Made by a program: the position numbers and the translations under genes. From assembly GCA_037074615.1 (NCBI GenBank), contig CM073560.1, positions 8,625,501-8,689,500 on the forward strand: DNA of 64,000 nt, written 5' to 3'. The notes under the pieces are model-generated. The model ran no database searches. It saw only the letters and a list, made by a program, of their open reading frames with translations, and was not told the origin of the DNA. How positions within the stretch are numbered: the first letter of the stretch is position 1; each line of letters begins with the position of its first letter. Below, piece by piece: positions 12,423 through 23,109 of this stretch. Source of the stretch: Leucaena leucocephala. Taxonomy: Eukaryota; Streptophyta; Magnoliopsida; Fabales; Fabaceae.

Positions 12423-12858
12423 TTGATATCACATATTCGTTTGTTCCACTTCCAACTTCCACATTGTCTTGTATTCTTATAAAATCACTCAACAAATCCT
12501 TCGCAAAAGCATTATCACTTGAAAACGATGAAATTGAATCAAGATTTGATGAGAATGAGCAATCTTGAGAAACTAAAAGCATGCTATTTACATATAAGCA
12601 ATTGAAACATGATGCATTGCTTTCACAAGAATAAGAAAAGGAATAAATAGAAGAAAGAGATTCAAAATAATCATCATAAGCACTCAAAGATGAATTTGAA
12701 TCAACATGCTCCTGAGATGATTCATACTCATCTCTAGTCTCTTCAATAGAATTCAACCTAGCAAAAGCAGAATTATCAAAAGGATATTTCATTGCTTCAT
12801 TCATATTGAAAGTGACTACATGTTCCCCAACTTCCATTGTAATAGAACTATGTTTCAT
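12322..12858 (-). pseudogene. Athila-type post-protease linker (element D)
   Basis: The minus-strand frame begins KHSSITMEVGEHVVTFNMNE, the end of the Athila protease domain. It continues into a Ser/Asp/Tyr-rich linker (AYDDYFESLSSIYSFSYS) that has a clear counterpart at 59480-59919 in element I. It lies between the protease piece at 12880 and the RT piece at 12136. The linker has no recognised function. Confidence 0.75.
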
Positions 12859-12879
12859 ACTAATGATTGTCTTGGAAGT

Positions 12880-13057
12880 TTAAAGGAAAGGTCTGCCTAG
12901 GATCAAAGTGCTCTCATTCACTAACTCACTGGACATGTCCAGAATATAAAAATCAGCTGGGAACACTAAATCCATGACCTGCACTAGAATATCCTCAAGA
13001 ATTTCCTTAGGATACCTAATTGATCTATCAGCTAATTGGAGCACTACACTTGTGTCT
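12880..13057 (-). pseudogene. Athila-type protease fragment (element D)
   Basis: The minus-strand frame reads DTSVVLQLADRSIRYPKEIL, then VFPADFYILDMS, then ILGRPFL. This is the flap-to-C-terminal part of the Athila aspartic protease. The catalytic DLGA segment should lie just upstream but is replaced by the LTR of element E at 13058. The join falls in the codons for DTS. Confidence 0.85.
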
Positions 13058-15842
13058 TGAAACATCCTCCCTTAGACCCCTTAGAGTACACTTACGGAAG
13101 CGATATTAGCTTGATTATATCTTAACTTAAGCCCAGAAATTAAAATTTCTACTCTTAAGTTCCTTATTCTGAACCTTTAATTTGAGAACTGATTTATCTC
13201 ATTCTACACATCCAAATAAGGCTTATTACCTATCCATGGAATGCCCCAGATGTGTACCACTGGCTCACCAAATTTCGTGGCCAAACTCCTTCGTTTACTA
13301 GGTCAAACAGAGGTCAAAACATTGCTACCTCAGGAGCTGCGAATTTCTCCCTTAATTCCCCTTTCACAAATTGAACATGCCAAATAATATTTATTAATGA
13401 ATAACAAAGTGTCATATAACAAAGCATATACAAAATTCTCATATTTCTATTACATCTTTTCCTGCCCGAACTTCGGCAGTATAACCGCTAGGCTTCATCT
13501 GTACAAAGAACTGAACCGTACTGATTTGGTAATTCCCTCATGAGAACTACCATTCTACGTAAGTACCCAGGAAAGACTAGATGAACCGGCTAGGTCCACT
13601 CACTTCCAGCCTCCTTAGACAGCACAAACGTACACAGTACTTATCATATACTGATGTTCAGTCTTAGTTTCGGCAGCATAACGGCGTCTCTCAAAATTCT
13701 TAAAATTCACTTCAACATAATCTCCCTGTAATGGGTTAGGTAAGGGGAATGAGATTCGGGGGAATCTCAGTAGTAAATAATCATAACAATATATGTAATG
13801 CAGTGTGACAGTGCTTGCTTGTGATTGTGTACAGATAAGTATGCTGCATGCTTCCATACTCAATAACATATGATCATAGCATTGCAGTAGAGCTTCAGAC
13901 ATAACATATAAGATAGCAATCCAACCAAATAATAGCACATCCAATCACAAAGTCATTACATAAAAGCTAGGATTAGTTACTACCTTAAAAGCTTAGCAGA
14001 ACTCTACTATCTCTATACTGCTTCCAGCTCCGCCAGAACTTCCTTTCTTTCTTTCTCTCACTTTCTCTCTCAAGAACTTCCTTCTCTCTCTAATCTTGCT
14101 CTTGGCCGTGGGATGCATGAAATGGGAGGGGGAGGGGGTATTTATAGTTTCCCTCAATGGCATTCCTGTAATTTTGAAGCCATCTGAACATGTGGTCCTG
14201 GTTTTTCCTGGAATTTCCTATTTTCTTTTATTCCTTTTTACTGCATCACCCAGGACACCTCAGTGGACACCTCAGCGCCACATTCTTCACATGTCACAAT
14301 TCCTGGACACCTCATCAGCTGACTCAACATTTCCAGTCCAATCCAGTACCGGTCCGGTCCGATTTCCCACAAACCGAACTCAACGGCTGAGATTGTGCCA
14401 CGTGTCCTTAACTTTTCTTCTGCCTCTAAGATGACGCCATGTGGCATCTGGAAGGGACCTTTCACGCCTTCCAATGCTATCCAGATAAGTCCCGGACTTT
14501 ATATGATCACCTCCTCGGTTATCGTGCCAACCGGGTAACTTTACTTTACTGAAAAGTCATTAAATCATTATTTTAATGTCACTTTTCCCCCTGAATCACT
14601 GGGCCTGCGTTTTTGGGCCTAGAATATGATGTTGGGTCTCTGATCCAGCCCAAGTACTCTGATGGCACGATTCCCAAGAAACACCCCCTTGGCAAATTAC
14701 CAAAATGCCCTTAGTCTCTCTTTCTTTACTTTATTAGGTCTAGGGGCATTATGGTCTTTTCCCATCTTACCAGAGTATTCTTTGACCCTGGTCAACTATC
14801 CAGATAACTTCCCTGGACTGTCTAACCTTAGGCAAATGACCAAAATACCCTTTACTCATTCTTCAGCTGTTCTATAACATAGGGGCATTTTCGTCATTTC
14901 GCACCTTTTTCCCGGACACCGGCCCCTCTTACCACTGAACTGATATTATGGGCCTGGGCCTTCCCTGGTGTCACTATGGGCCTTAGAAAACACTGTATGG
15001 CCTCTGGCCATAGTCTGATCATCTCTATTCGGACTACCTTTCCTATACTGATTATAACTGTAAATTCCCATCTTCAGGAATTTTTACAGAAAAATCGGGA
15101 CCTCAAATCAAAATTCTGTGTTGCGTCATTCAACCCAGAATTCTTTTCTCTATCTCCCGGTATTTTCAGATATTTTATCCGGGCCGGGCTATTTTGTCCT
15201 GAAAGTACGCTCCCGCGCACACTTTTCAAAAATGACCATTTTACCCCTGGTCACATTTCTAATTCTTTCATACACAAGAGACCTCATATGCACATTTCAC
15301 AGTTCAGTGAAATGATCAGCATAATTTTCTCTATTTTCTGGTAAAATATGGTACTCATCGGCTACAGCCCGATATTTCCCCGTAATTACAATTATGCCCC
15401 TGCATTCTCTTTCTGGCCTTGTTACTCAGCTTCTCATCCTTCATCTTAAGTTCTAGAAATTCTCTTTCAATAACTCATCCCTTAAACTCTTCAGGAGTCA
15501 TTGTTAATTGAAAGGCTCGACAACCCGCCCATATCAGGTTATCTTACACAGGAGCCAGCCCATATCAAGCTACCTGCAGAATTCCTAAGCTTAAGACTTA
15601 GGATATTCCTCACATTCCTCATTTTGAACCTAGATGAACTATCCCGATTCTGTAGGTTAAAGACTTAACTCATCTATAAATCCTGAAGGACTTAGCTCAT
15701 CCCTCGGATCCTTACAAAATATAGGTAAGTAATCCGCCCATATCTGATTACTACCCTGGGACTACAGGTTTAGCAGCCTGCCCATATCAGACTACCTCCC
15801 AGTTCTCCTAGACCAAAAATTGGGACGTTACAATTCTCCTCC
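13058..15842 (-). repeat. Element E 3' LTR
   Basis: On the minus strand the LTR begins TGTAACGTCCC at 15842 and ends GGATGTTTCA at 13058. It is a 2.8 kb relative of the J LTR. The TATA box is at 14137-14146 (minus). The GAGATTC/GAATCTC stem-loop lies near 13754. A polypurine tract lies outside its start at 15843. It is inserted into the Athila D protease. Confidence 0.85.
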
Positions 15843-17099
15843 CCTTTTAAAAATTTCGTCCTCGAAATTTTAAGGGATACCTCATCTTTCCTGAAGAGAA
15901 CTTCTTACTGACCTATACAGCTATGTGATTCTTATAACGCAGTCATATATATAACCAGTATGATCATCCCTCTCTGTCTTATCCTCACTCCAGTGATGGT
16001 CTGGAGGAGCAACAGCTTGGTCCCAGACCTTCCACATGGATTCTTAGCAACTAACATCTCTCATTATAGTTGCTTAAAGCTATCCATGTTCTAACCCCTC
16101 ATACAGCAACCTCATCACTGAGTTAAGACAGATTTATTATCTTACTAATTATTTCTCATGACTCGTTATAATGACCACATCCTCTAGATCAGAAAAGAAC
16201 TCTTCATTAATCACATCATTTATATCTAGGCATACAGTTCTTCCCAGCTAAGTCGCCCTTACAACTATGGTTCTTCTTAACCATTCTTAGGGTCGACCTC
16301 AGGGGATTTGGAGACTTTGTCTGTGGTAAGAGCAAACACCTTTCCTAGGGATGTCCGCATTCGTAAGGCAACTCTCGCCAAGTGGCCTTTCTCTTACCAC
16401 TGCATTGCCCTGCTCGACACTCCTATGTGCCATGGCTCTTTCTACCACTTTGACACCTCTGCTCTTCAACCTGATACTCACCTTGATCAGTCCCCTGCCT
16501 AAACTATTGCCTCTTTCTCTTGCTATTGGCTTTACAACTTGAGCTACCTCCCAGAGTGCTCTTAGCTAATGCTTCTTTACTTCTCTCTCTTGATCCTAGC
16601 AAACTCTAGTTGCATGGATCTCATTCATCATCTCTTATTATCACTTCTATTCTCTAGGGTACTCTATCCTAGGTTTACTACTTATCCGTGATGGAACCCC
16701 TCTGCTTAGGGAACATCAGCCCATCACATCTCTAGCATTAGGCCATGTCTTAGGATTATTCCTAGGCAAATCTTATTCTGGCTATCTCATCAAACTTTGC
16801 ACCTTTTTCATACTATCTGCTCTCCTTCTTATGGACAGCTTACTGCACTTATAAGCAGTGTCCATTTCTTTCATATCTTACCCCATCTTGACGTAATTCT
16901 GGGGTCTACCTTATCTCACTTTCTTATTTAAGAGCTTTACCTCCACTGGGCTTTTCTAAACCTCTATGTACTCTAGGGAAATAACCTTTCTAAATCAGAG
17001 TATCACTAAGCCAGAACCTTCTGTTCTGTGCCAGAATCTTATACTCTGAGCCAGAATCCTGTCTGGTTTATGCCAGAACCTGTTGCTCTAATACCAAAA
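15843..17099 (-). mobile_element. Element E internal region, non-coding
   Basis: Only 1.26 kb lies between the two LTR ends, with no gag or pol. It starts (in + coordinates) with a pyrimidine-rich tract, the complement of a polypurine tract, and ends with a primer binding site. Several segments match J internal DNA, for example 16180-16560 with 50860-51240. A short repeated leader (GCCAGAA...CTCTG-like units) fills 16990-17090. E must have moved, if at all, with proteins from a relative. Confidence 0.8.
17085..17096 (-). promoter_or_regulatory. Primer binding site of E (tRNA-iMet type)
   Basis: The minus strand reads TGGTATTAGAGC three bases inside the LTR end. This is the initiator-Met primer site with one C-to-T change. 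Confidence 0.85.
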
Positions 17100-17745
17100 T
17101 GAAACATCCTCCCTTAGACCCCTTAGAGTACACTTACGGAAGCGATATTAGCTTGATTATATCTTAACTTAAGCCCAGAAATTAAAATTTCTACTCTTAA
17201 GTTCCTTATTCTGAACCTTTAATTTGAGAACTGATTTATCTCATTCTACACATCCAAATAAGGCTTATTACCTATCCATGGAATGCCCCAGATGTGTACC
17301 ACTGGCTCACCAAATTTCGTGGCCAAACTCCTTCGTTTACTAGGTCAAACAGAGGTCAAAACACAACCAACCTTAAAAGTTTTGACCTCTGTTTGACCTA
17401 GTAAACGAAGGAGTTTGGCCAAATTTCGTGGCCAAACTCCTTCGTTTACTAGGGAGAAATTCGCAGGTCCTGAGGTAGTAGTATTTTGACCTCTGTTTGA
17501 CCTAGTAAACGAAGGAGTTTGGCCACGAAATTTGGTGAGCCGGTTGTACACATCTGGGGCATTACGTGGATAGGTAATAAGCCTTGTTTGGATGTGTAGA
17601 ATGAGATTAATCAGTTCTCAAATTAAAGGTTCAGAATAAGGAACTTAAAAGTAGAAATTTTAATTTCTGGGCTTAAGTTAAGATATGATCGAGCTAATAT
17701 CGCTTCCGTAAGTGTACTCTGAGGGGTCTAAGGGAGGATGTTTCA
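17100..17745. repeat. Inverted LTR ends forming a large palindrome
   Basis: Left arm 17100-17361 is the end of E's 5' LTR in minus orientation and looks identical to 13058-13319. Right arm 17484-17745 is the same LTR end in plus orientation, inverted to the left arm, with about 5% differences. Between them lie 18 bp of unrelated filler, a plus piece (17380-17420) and a minus piece (about 17421-17453) of the same LTR end. The rest of both LTRs is absent. No target duplication is seen. Confidence 0.85.
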
Positions 17746-18602
17746 TTATGTCATAATTATTTCATATATTTTTATCACATAAATAAACACTTTACATAAG
17801 TAGGAAAGATCATACATCATAGGCTAAAGTATCAAATTGTTCACTTTCTTCCATTCTTTAGCTATTCTCCATGCATACATTTTCCATCATGCTTGGACTA
17901 AATTGGTTGGTTGTGGTAGGGTGAGATTCTGGGAATCTCAGTACCAAACGCTACCATTCAATGCATACAAGATGAATACAAGTTCATGACATGTTTCCTT
18001 TCTCTTTCTTTAACCTCCATTTGCATACTATCATGCTCCATGCCTATCACTATCATGCATAACCATAAACTCATAAAAGGCAGAGCATATATCATTCATA
18101 AATATCATACATTATCATCATCACATATCATAATCATATCAACACAGAAGCATATACATCAAACATACAAGAATGGGTAAGTTCACTACCTTGAACTTAA
18201 GCTTTCCTATTCTTCTTTTGCACTTGCTCCCTAAGCTTTCCAACCATGAAGCCTTTTAGTCAACCACTTGCCAACATCTTCTTGGATGTTTCAAGGTCCT
18301 AAACACACACATATTCATCACATAATTTATTAGGGTGATGAACTCAAACAATGTTCAAGACTACCCTTCATAAACTCTTAACTCTTTACTTTAACTTTAG
18401 GGATTTCTATCTATCTTTCTAAAAATTACTTTCATAGGTCAATCCCACACAATTTTTCATGAGAAATCTAAATATAAGCTTAGATTTATAAGAATCAATC
18501 TCCTTCCCCATAAACTAGATAGAAACTATGGGTACCCTCCAAGAAATCTAAAAATTCTCATTTTGATTCCAATGCTCCCAATACTTGTTTCTCTACTTTA
18601 TC
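17746..18602 (-). repeat. LTR F, first piece
   Basis: Diverged minus-strand LTR sequence matching parts of LTR K (60478-62000). It has a GTGAGATTC...GAATCTCAG stem-loop near 17922 and a shared tract with CCATTCAATGCATACAAGATG. It stops at 18602, where element G starts, and resumes at 35955. The last bases TTATC are the left target duplication of G. Confidence 0.75.
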
Positions 18603-21600
18603 TGTAATATCCTTAATTTTTTGTATTGATTTCTATGTACAGATTAAATGGAATATATGAGTTCTTTTTCAGGAAAAAGATGTGGTCCTTTATGTAAGGA
18701 AAAGGATTAAATTGCAAAAGAAAGGAAATGAAAGGACTTAAATGCAATTAAGGAAAGTTTAAGGTTAGGAAAGAAAGGCAGACAAAAATGTGGGGTCTCA
18801 AAGTGTAATTTTAGCCAAATTTAAGGGACTTCATTGCAAAGAAGAAAAGTTCCCTTGGGCTAAAGTATAATTAAAGAAAAATAGGCCAGAAGTGGTTTGG
18901 ACCTCCTGACAGCATTTCAGTCCCAGATTTCACCAGAAGATAGGGCAAGTGACGCTGGGTAATCCAGCTTAATACCGGAATTTTTGAAGACTCCAGATAG
19001 TCAAAAATAGACTGATCGTCCAAAAGTTATAAAAATTCCTACCGGATACCCTAGATTTCAGATATAAGTAAGAAATTACAGGATGATGCACCCTTATAGG
19101 GAGGATGTCAGGAAACGGACAGAATACCGATAGGAGGTTTGGAGAAAAAGTTATTCACAAATTAGCAAATCCAGACTGGAGTATGAGGCCTCCAGGGATC
19201 CGATAGGGAGACTTATCGGTATTTAAACTAAGACTGAATGAGGTCGGGTAACAACAGTCAGATGCCCGTTATGACCCAAAAGGCTTCCCAGACACAGTAG
19301 GACAGTGTATCTGACAGAAGGAGCCGGTGTCCGGATATGTGTATAAGCGGTGAATAATAATAAAATATTCAATGAACTGTGCCATAGGAAGATTCCTCGA
19401 AATTCGTGCCATAAAGGTAATGGACCCAGAAAGGCCAAAAAATGGCTCCATCAAAGGCCCAATAAGATACGTGGACTGATAGGTGGGCCAGTGTCCAGCA
19501 GAACCCCGAAAAAGTGCGAAATTATGAAAATGCCCCTGTGTTGTACTAAAGGCTAGCAGATGAATGGAGGGCATTTTGGTCATTCTGGACAAGCCCAGGA
19601 GCCGAGGCACATACAAATAAAGTTACTCAGAGTCAATATATGCCCTGACAGAGTATAGAAGGGTGTAAAATGACGATTTTACCCTTAGGGTTAAAATAGT
19701 GCAAGAAAGGGCACCCAGGGGTATTTTGGTAATTTGCCTAGGGATGTTTCTTGGGAATCGATCCATCAGAGTACTTAAGCTTGATCAGGATCCAAGATAA
19801 CATTTCCAGAGCCCAAAAGCGTAGGCCCAGTGATATGTGGGAAAAAGTGGCATTAAAATACTATTTTAATGCTGTTTCAATAAAGTAAAGTTACTCGGTC
19901 GGCACGATAACCGAGGAGGTGATTAGATAAAGTCCTGGACTTATCTGGATAGCATTGGATGGCCTGACAGGTGCCAGTAAGATGCCACATGGCGCCAACA
20001 TAGAGGAGAAAGAAAAAGTTAAGGACATGTGGCATAATCTTAGCCGGTGAGTCCAGTTTGTAGGAAATCGGACCGGACCGGTACTGGATTGGACTGGAAC
20101 TGCTGAGTCAGCTGATGAGGTGTCCCAGGAGCTTGTAATTTCTCCATGTGACATATGAGGTGTCCCATGAGGTGGCCTAGAGGTGATGTCATGCATGATG
20201 CAGTAAAAGGAATAAAAGAAAATAGGAAATTCTGAAAAAACCAGGGCCACAGGATCAGATGGCTTCAAAATTACAAGAATGCCATTGACCAAAACTATAA
20301 ATACCCCCTTTCCTTCATTCATCACGCCAAGAAGCAAGCTTAGAGAGAGAAGGAAGTGCTTGAGAGAGAAAGTGAGAAAAAGAAAGAAGAAAGGAAGTTC
20401 TGGTGAAATTGGAAGCAGTAGAGAAATTCTAGAGTTCTGCATTTGAGGTAGTAACTAATCCTAGCTTTTATGTAATGTCTTTGTGAATTGTTGTGCTATT
20501 GTTTGGTTGGATTTTTGTCTTATATGTTATGCTTGAAGCTCTATTACAATGCTATGATCATATGTTGATTAATATTGAAGCATGCAGCATACTTATCTGT
20601 ACATAACCACAAGCAAGCACTGTCACTCTGCATTACATATATTGCTATGATTGTTGCTACTGAGATTCTTTTGAATCTCATTCCCATATATAACATTACA
20701 GGGGAGGTTCTGTCAAAATAAAATTTGGAAATCTTAAGAGACGCCGTTAGGCTGCCGAAATTCTGGCAACGAAGCAGGAACAAAGAAAGGAACTGATACG
20801 TACTATGTACGTAGGTGCTGTCTAAGGAGGCTGGAAGTGAGTGGACGTAGCAGGTTCATCTAGTCTTTCCTGGGTACTTACGTAGAATGGTAGTCCCTAC
20901 GGGAATTACCGAATCGGTACAAGATCGGTTACTTTCTACAGAAGGAATGTAGCAGTTATGCTGCCGGATTTTAGACAACGAAAAGTGTAACAGAAATATG
21001 AGGATGTTAATCATGCACTAATGTATAATAGTATATTATTTAATAATAATTGTTATCTGGCATGTTTAACTGATTTGTGATGTATGTATGCACTAATATG
21101 TAAGGTTGGTTGCTGAAAAATGACTTTGTGAACAATAATCCGTGGAGAGCTATTGATGTTTGATCAATCATTAAAAATAGTAAATGGTTGAATAAATGTA
21201 TGATATGTTTATGACAAATAGTAGACATACTAAGCTTTAATTTTATATATAGAATGCCCCATTTGTATGTATACACAAAAAGATATAAATTTTTAAAGTT
21301 GGGACCAGAATGCTGGATTCAGGAGAAAATCACTGGATGAACAGTAAAGTTGAAACATTGACCCACGTTGAATTTGTCAAGGAATGGTCAATCAATAATT
21401 TTTCCCTGAAATATAATTAAGTTATCTTCACTTATAAATTTGAACCACTTCATTTTGATTTTTCTAGAATTAGTTATGATTTTTCAAAGTCAGGTCACTC
21501 ATCTGGAATTTGCCACAGTGAACAGTACCAGATGAGAATAAAATTCCAGATTAAGAGTTTAGACTTCAATGACCTTGAAAGTGATTCTATATGCTACTGA

Positions 21601-21636
21601 ATGGTCCTTAAGATATATAAAAATAAGGATGTAACA
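18603..21636 (+). repeat. Element G 5' LTR
   Basis: 3.0 kb with TG...CA ends, TATA box at 20296-20305 and the stem-loop GAGATTC/GAATCTC at 20662-20679. It is related along its whole length to the LTR at 23110 but clearly diverged from it. It also differs visibly from its own partial 3' LTR, so G is older than the element inside it. Confidence 0.9.
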
Positions 21637-21640
21637 TTTT

Positions 21641-21652
21641 TGGTATCAGAGC
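21641..21652 (+). promoter_or_regulatory. Primer binding site of G (tRNA-iMet type)
   Basis: TGGTATCAGAGC lies four bases after the LTR end. Confidence 0.9.
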
Positions 21653-21749
21653 AAAGGATTCTGGCTTAGGAAATGCTCTGAGTAGATGATTTATAGATAG
21701 ATATACCGTGATAAAGCCGTCATAATTGACACTAAGTTAGTGGTTGCAG

Positions 21750-22428
21750 ATGGCTAGACATAGATTCGGGTCTGAAACTACAGTAAACCAATAGGAGTTT
21801 AGACCAGAGGTCTCTAGTTCGGATAATGAGCAATGATTCTGATCCTTGGATACCTCCAGTAGTGAGTGACTCAGAAGTGGATAGTTCTTCCATAGGATCA
21901 AATCTTGTGGATGATCAGGAGGTGATGGTGATGGAAGGCCCTATTCCTGCCATTCCCATAAGTGCGATACCTTTGAATATAACAGACAGTTCAGGATCCA
22001 GCCAGGTACGTGATCAGAGTAATGCGCCAGGTCCCAGTAGGCCCGAAGTGACCCTAGTAGAGATACATTTGGGAAGTCTAATCGTAAGAATGATCCCAGG
22101 GTGGAACCTGAGTAAAGAATAATTTGAGAGCTCGGTAGCAGTAGCCCGACAGCTATATGGGCTGAGGCAGACCCTGATCAGAAATGTAGATCAAGGCTAT
22201 ATGGTTTATCAGAATTTCATCACAAGGGTGAAAGCCATATATCAAGCCTGGGATCCAAACGTGTTAACCATGGGGCTTTGGCTAGAAATTATTAATGATG
22301 TATTGCCGACTACTCCTACCTGGAGATCGGAGTTGGACCGATATTTTGACGAAGAACCATACTGTACCATATCTGACTGGATCTACCTAGTAGGAGAGTT
22401 TATTAGAATAAAGTTTAAAAAGAATTAG
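21750..22428 (+). pseudogene. Accessory ORF1 of G, inactivated
   Basis: Same gene as the intact ORF at 26063, from MARHRFGSETTVN to the C-terminal SDWIYLVGEFIRIKFKKN. Damage includes an early TAG (21792) where the intact copy has TGG, a short deletion in the acidic region, and a TAA near 22121 where the intact copy has a sense codon. The downstream half (22201-22428) is still open. Its position between primer site and gag is the same as in the intact element. Confidence 0.85.
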
Positions 22429-22588
22429 GGTATGATAGAAAGAGTAATGTACACAATGTATGTAAGTGATGTACAAAAGATCAGTACAGTAGCATATGTA
22501 TGGCTGTGATATGTACCTTATATGCTATGTTTGAAATGAAATGAGAAATGTTGTTTATCGCATTCCTTTCTATGTTAAGCATAACAAA

Positions 22589-23109
22589 ATGGTTCAAACA
22601 AGAAGAACGATTCCAGCAGAGGAACCACAAGAAGCTGGAAATCTTAATCAACTAATTTTAGAGCGATTAGAGCAACAACAAAAGATGATAGAAGAAATGA
22701 GAGCTGCTCAGGCACAAAATGAGCAGGAAAGAGATGCTGCCATAGCTACAGCAGTAGCAGCAGCTGTAAGTAATTTAAGACCGTCATAGCCTTCAGGAGC
22801 GACTAGTAGAGAACCTGAAGAAGTACCACAGCAGGCGGAACAACCCCAGAGATGGGTTGAATTGAGGGAAGAGGTAGTTAGCATCCAACAATGGATGGTT
22901 CAGTTTTGCAAGCACAATCCTCCCATATTTAAAGGGACATTCGAAGTACAGGTAGCAGAAAATTGGGTCAGTAGATTAGAAAAGATCTTTAAGGTCCTCA
23001 ACTGCCCAACTGAAACCAAGGCCCAAATGGCCATCTATCAATTAGAGAAGGATGCGGATAGATGGTGGAAGAATACAGAGTTACTTCTCCAAGCAAGAGA
23101 CATTCCAGT
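22589..23109 (+). pseudogene. Gag N-terminal part of G, inactivated
   Basis: Starts MVQTRRTIPAEEPQEAGNLN, equivalent to the gag start of the intact element at 26900. There is a glutamate-rich coiled-coil-like stretch, then an in-frame TAG at 22787. The capsid-like region resumes at 22862 (NWVSRLEKIFKVL, QLEKDADRWW) and stops after LLLQARDIPV, where the younger element inserted. It continues at 34357. Confidence 0.9.
23105..23109 (+). repeat. Target site duplication CCAGT (left copy)
   Basis: CCAGT precedes the 5' LTR here and follows the 3' LTR at 34352-34356. Removing the element and one copy restores the gag frame (DIPV then TWEVFLEQ), an independent check of the boundaries. Confidence 0.97.

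Noticed and set aside
13053..13057. TGTCT before E and before H as evidence of one event
   Set aside because: The flanking host sequences differ (Athila protease versus LTR F), and E has no matching copy on its other side. Taken as coincidence.
17100..17745. Inverted repeat as a MITE or foldback DNA transposon
   Set aside because: The arms are the ends of a known LTR present in full at 13058, one arm sits beside a primer site, and no target duplication flanks the structure.
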